Program-made: the position numbers and the translations under genes
NCBI RefSeq assembly: GCF_003938655.1
Contig: NZ_RJJT01000016.1
Location: 62,001-126,000 of the forward strand
Source: Rhizobium pisi
GTDB taxonomy: Bacteria; Pseudomonadota; Alphaproteobacteria; Rhizobiales; Rhizobiaceae
Reading direction: 5' to 3'
DNA length: 64,000 bases
Notes under the pieces: model-generated
Told to the model about the DNA's origin: nothing
What the model saw: the letters and a program-made list of their open reading frames with translations, nothing else
The model's database searches: none
In this document: positions 61,912 through 64,000 of the stretch, in pieces
How the letters are laid out: every line of letters starts with the position of its first letter
How positions within the stretch are numbered: the first letter of the stretch is position 1

Positions 61912-63378
61912 ATGAACGACAGCATCCGCTTCATCCTGAATGGCGAAGACATCGCGCTGACCGATATCAAGCCGACCGAGACACTTCTCGATTTCCTGCG
62001 GTTGAAGCGACGCCTGACGGGCACCAAGGAAGGATGCGCGGAAGGCGATTGCGGCGCCTGCACCGTGCTTGTCGGGCGGCTGGCCGACGGCAAGCTCGCC
62101 TATGAATCCGTCAATGCCTGTATCCGCTTCATGGGTTCGCTGCATGCCACGCATGTGGTGACGGTCGAGCATCTCGCCGGCAGGGACGGCGCGCTGCACC
62201 CCGTGCAGCAGGCGCTTGTGGATTGTCATGGCTCGCAATGCGGCTTCTGCACGCCCGGCTTCGTCATGTCGCTCTATGGCCTGTGGCTGATGAAGGAAAA
62301 GCCCAACCGTCAGGAAATCGAAAAGGCGCTGCAGGGCAATCTCTGTCGCTGCACGGGCTACGAGCCGATCGTCAAGGCGGCCGAGCAGGTGAGCCGGATG
62401 CGGCCGAGCGCGCTCTTCGATCCGCTGGAGCGGACGCGGTCGGAAATCGTCGCCCGGCTCTGGGCAATGCAGGCGAGCGGCACCATCAGGATTGGGAACG
62501 GTGAAGACCGGCTGATCGTGCCGGCCTCGGTCCAGGCGCTCGCGGAAATCCTGTCGCAGGAGCCCGAGGCGACCGTCGTCGCCGGCGCGACGGATGTCGG
62601 TCTCTGGGTGACGAAACAGATGAAGCGGCTAGGCCCTGTCGTCTTCATCAATCACCTGAGCGAACTGCAGTCTATCACGGAGAGCGAGGACGGCGTCACC
62701 TTCGGCGCCGGCGTCAGCTATAGCAGCGCCTTTGCGGCGATCTCCAAAAAGATCCCGGCGCTCGGGCGGTTGATCGACCGCATCGGCGGCGAACAGGTGC
62801 GCAACATGGGCACGATCGGCGGCAATATCGCCAACGGCTCGCCGATCGGCGACAGCCCGCCCCCGCTGATCGCGCTCGGCGCGACGCTGACGCTGCGCTC
62901 CCGGCAAGGCCAGCGCAGGATACCGCTCGAAGAGTTCTTCATCGCCTATGGCAGGCAGGACCGCAGGCCCGGCGAATTCGTCGAAAGCGTCTTCGTGCCC
63001 TATCCCAAGGAAACCAGCCGCTTTGCCGCCTACAAGGTCACCAAGCGCCGCGATGAAGACATCACTGCCGTCCTCGGCGCCTTCCTGCTGACGCTCGACG
63101 ACGCCGAGATCGTCACCGCCATCCGCATCGCCTTCGGCGGCATGGCGGCAACGCCAAAACGCGCCCACAACGTGGAGGCCGCACTGATCGGCAAACCCTG
63201 GGCGGAAGCAACGATAGAGGCCGCCCGCCCCGCCTTCGACGCCGATTACCAGCCGCTCACCGACTGGCGCGCCACGGCGGAATATCGGCAATTGACGGCA
63301 AAGAACTTGCTGACGCGGTTCTATCTGGAAACGGTGGGCGCACCGGCGGAGCTGAAGCGGTTCGAGGAGGTGGCGTGA
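61912..63378 (+). CDS. xdhA: Xanthine dehydrogenase small subunit (FeS/FAD)
   Basis: Electron-transfer subunit of xanthine dehydrogenase, which oxidises hypoxanthine and xanthine to urate. 488 residues. The first [2Fe-2S] domain has GCAEGDCGACTVL; the second has QCGFCTPGFVMSLY and CRCTGYEPI. The FAD domain (about 190-480) shows VVAGATDVGLWV and GGNIANGSPIGDSPPPLIAL. The start at 61912 follows GGGAATATC. The stop overlaps a possible small frame (TGATG) that spans a repeat before xdhB. Confidence 0.95.
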   Translation: MNDSIRFILNGEDIALTDIKPTETLLDFLRLKRRLTGTKEGCAEGDCGACTVLVGRLADGKLAYESVNACIRFMGSLHATHVVTVEHLAGRDGALHPVQQALVDCHGSQCGFCTPGFVMSLYGLWLMKEKPNRQEIEKALQGNLCRCTGYEPIVKAAEQVSRMRPSALFDPLERTRSEIVARLWAMQASGTIRIGNGEDRLIVPASVQALAEILSQEPEATVVAGATDVGLWVTKQMKRLGPVVFINHLSELQSITESEDGVTFGAGVSYSSAFAAISKKIPALGRLIDRIGGEQVRNMGTIGGNIANGSPIGDSPPPLIALGATLTLRSRQGQRRIPLEEFFIAYGRQDRRPGEFVESVFVPYPKETSRFAAYKVTKRRDEDITAVLGAFLLTLDDAEIVTAIRIAFGGMAATPKRAHNVEAALIGKPWAEATIEAARPAFDADYQPLTDWRATAEYRQLTAKNLLTRFYLETVGAPAELKRFEEVA

Positions 63379-63635
63379 TGGACGCATTGGTCAGAACGCC
63401 CGGAATACAAACTTTGATGGGGGCCGTCGCGGTCTCCTCCTCTCCCTCATTCCTGTGCTTGTCACAGGAATCCAGCGCGCCCAAGTCCTTGGGCGCGGGA
63501 GACTTTTCCTCAGCGTCATATGAGTCATTCACGGCGCAGAGGCACCGTGGCTGGATTCCTGTGACAAGCACAGGAATGAGGGGGTGCGGAGTAGCCGCCG
63601 CATTCCATAACTCCCTTCGCGGAGGCCTCATCTAA
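63378..63635 (+). CDS. Possible 85-codon frame spanning the xdhA-xdhB repeat
   Basis: The frame begins at an ATG overlapping the xdhA stop (TGATG) and ends in TAATG overlapping the xdhB start. It runs through the whole palindromic repeat at 63444-63582. The product is Ser- and Gly-rich and resembles nothing I know. It may serve only to keep translation coupled between xdhA and xdhB, or may be chance. Confidence 0.25.
   Translation: MDALVRTPGIQTLMGAVAVSSSPSFLCLSQESSAPKSLGAGDFSSASYESFTAQRHRGWIPVTSTGMRGCGVAAAFHNSLRGGLI
63444..63582. repeat. Palindromic repeat with perfect 33-bp arms, inside the xdh operon
   Basis: Arms 63444-63476 and 63550-63582 are perfect inverted copies. Each arm holds its own palindrome (ATTCCTGTG/CACAGGAAT). 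A further 9-bp hairpin (GCGCCCAAG/CTTGGGCGC) lies just after the left arm. From memory, sequences of this CCCTCATTCCTGTGCTTGTC type recur in Rhizobium genomes. Confidence 0.88.
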
Positions 63636-64000
63636 TGGACAAGTCCACCTTCGAAGACCGCAAGGCCATCATATCAGGCCCCATGCACGGCTCGCTGCGC
63701 CATGATTCAGCGCATAAGCACGTCACCGGAACCGCCGATTATATCGACGATATTCCCGAACCCGCAGGCCTCCTGCACGGCGCCCTCGGCCTTTCCGACC
63801 GGGCGCATGCCGAAATCCTCAGCATCGACCTTTCCGAGGTCGCCGCCTATCCCGGCGTCGTCTGGGCCTTCACCGGCAAGGACGTGCCCGGCGTCAACGA
63901 CGTCAGCTCCAACGGCAGCCATGACGAGCCACTGCTCGCCGAAACTTTGGTTCAGTTCCACGGCCAACCGATCTTTGCCGTCATCGCCGAAACGCGCGAC
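63635..64000 (+). CDS. xdhB: Xanthine dehydrogenase molybdenum subunit (5' part)
   Basis: Start of the large molybdopterin-binding subunit, cut by the window end after 122 codons. It opens MDKSTFEDRKAIISGPMHGS and continues with HVTGTADYIDDIPEP, LHGALGLSDRAHAEILSIDL and FTGKDVPGVND, the typical N-terminal domain of XdhB proteins. GGAGG lies 10 bases before the ATG. It follows xdhA with a repeat of about 140 bp in between. Confidence 0.92.
   Translation, partial: MDKSTFEDRKAIISGPMHGSLRHDSAHKHVTGTADYIDDIPEPAGLLHGALGLSDRAHAEILSIDLSEVAAYPGVVWAFTGKDVPGVNDVSSNGSHDEPLLAETLVQFHGQPIFAVIAETRD

Overview
The window looks like chromosomal DNA of a fast-growing Rhizobium of the R. etli / R. leguminosarum type. 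This is inferred from gene content; no database search was run. Supporting signs are a fused anthranilate synthase trpE(G) behind a trpL leader, a choline transporter choXWV, a NolR-like regulator, glutamine synthetase II (glnII) with a sigma-54 promoter, the peptide transporter bacA, and the bdhA-xdhA-xdhB order. High GC coding sequence and rhizobial intergenic palindromes agree. I see no rRNA, tRNA, CRISPR array, integrase or transposase. The window reads as core genome with a few accessory genes and repeats.

Layout. 0.2-8.3 kb: benE, a clpP paralogue, a DUF2076 gene, a cation-efflux gene overlapping queF, a two-gene unit with a DUF2161 nuclease-like protein, and trpE(G) with its attenuator. 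8.4-20.2 kb: a heme-type TonB receptor, an extensin-like periplasmic protein, fhs, a UPF0114 membrane protein, a secreted protein with two ClpP-like domains, a LuxR-type regulator with a PAS protein, DUF2333, and a coiled-coil protein. 20.3-25.4 kb: tdk, choXWV, a HugZ-like protein and nolR. 25.4-35.7 kb: phoX, an omega-transaminase, an HD-GYP phosphodiesterase, an orphan LivJ-type binding protein, adenine deaminase, a toxin-antitoxin pair and a GH13 alpha-glucosidase. 36-41.5 kb: a complete oppABCDF operon. 41.6-50.2 kb: a small secreted protein, kdgK, DUF2735/glnII, a glycosyltransferase, a YfgM-like gene with der, nnrU-like, and a deacetylase-like gene. 50.4-59.3 kb: bacA, an MFS transporter facing a PadR regulator, a flavin oxidoreductase with map, an ECF42-type sigma factor with DGPF and SRPBCC genes, and a secreted glycosidase-like protein. 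59.3-64 kb: glpK, then bdhA-xdhA-xdhB, which is cut by the window end.

Regulation can be read at several places. There is a complete trpL attenuator with a promoter that would make trpL leaderless. glnII has a sigma-54 promoter and an NtrC-like site. A NolR-type box lies in front of nolR. A sequence shaped like an ECF promoter precedes the DGPF/sigma operon. A near-consensus promoter abuts the toxin start codon. Terminators or stem-loops separate the binding-protein genes from the permease genes in both the cho and opp operons.

The least explained items are the tandem ClpP-like secreted protein whose second domain has lost its histidine, the DUF2161 pair, the divergent LuxR solo with its PAS neighbour, and a repeat inserted between xdhA and xdhB that leaves an open, stop-start-coupled reading frame.
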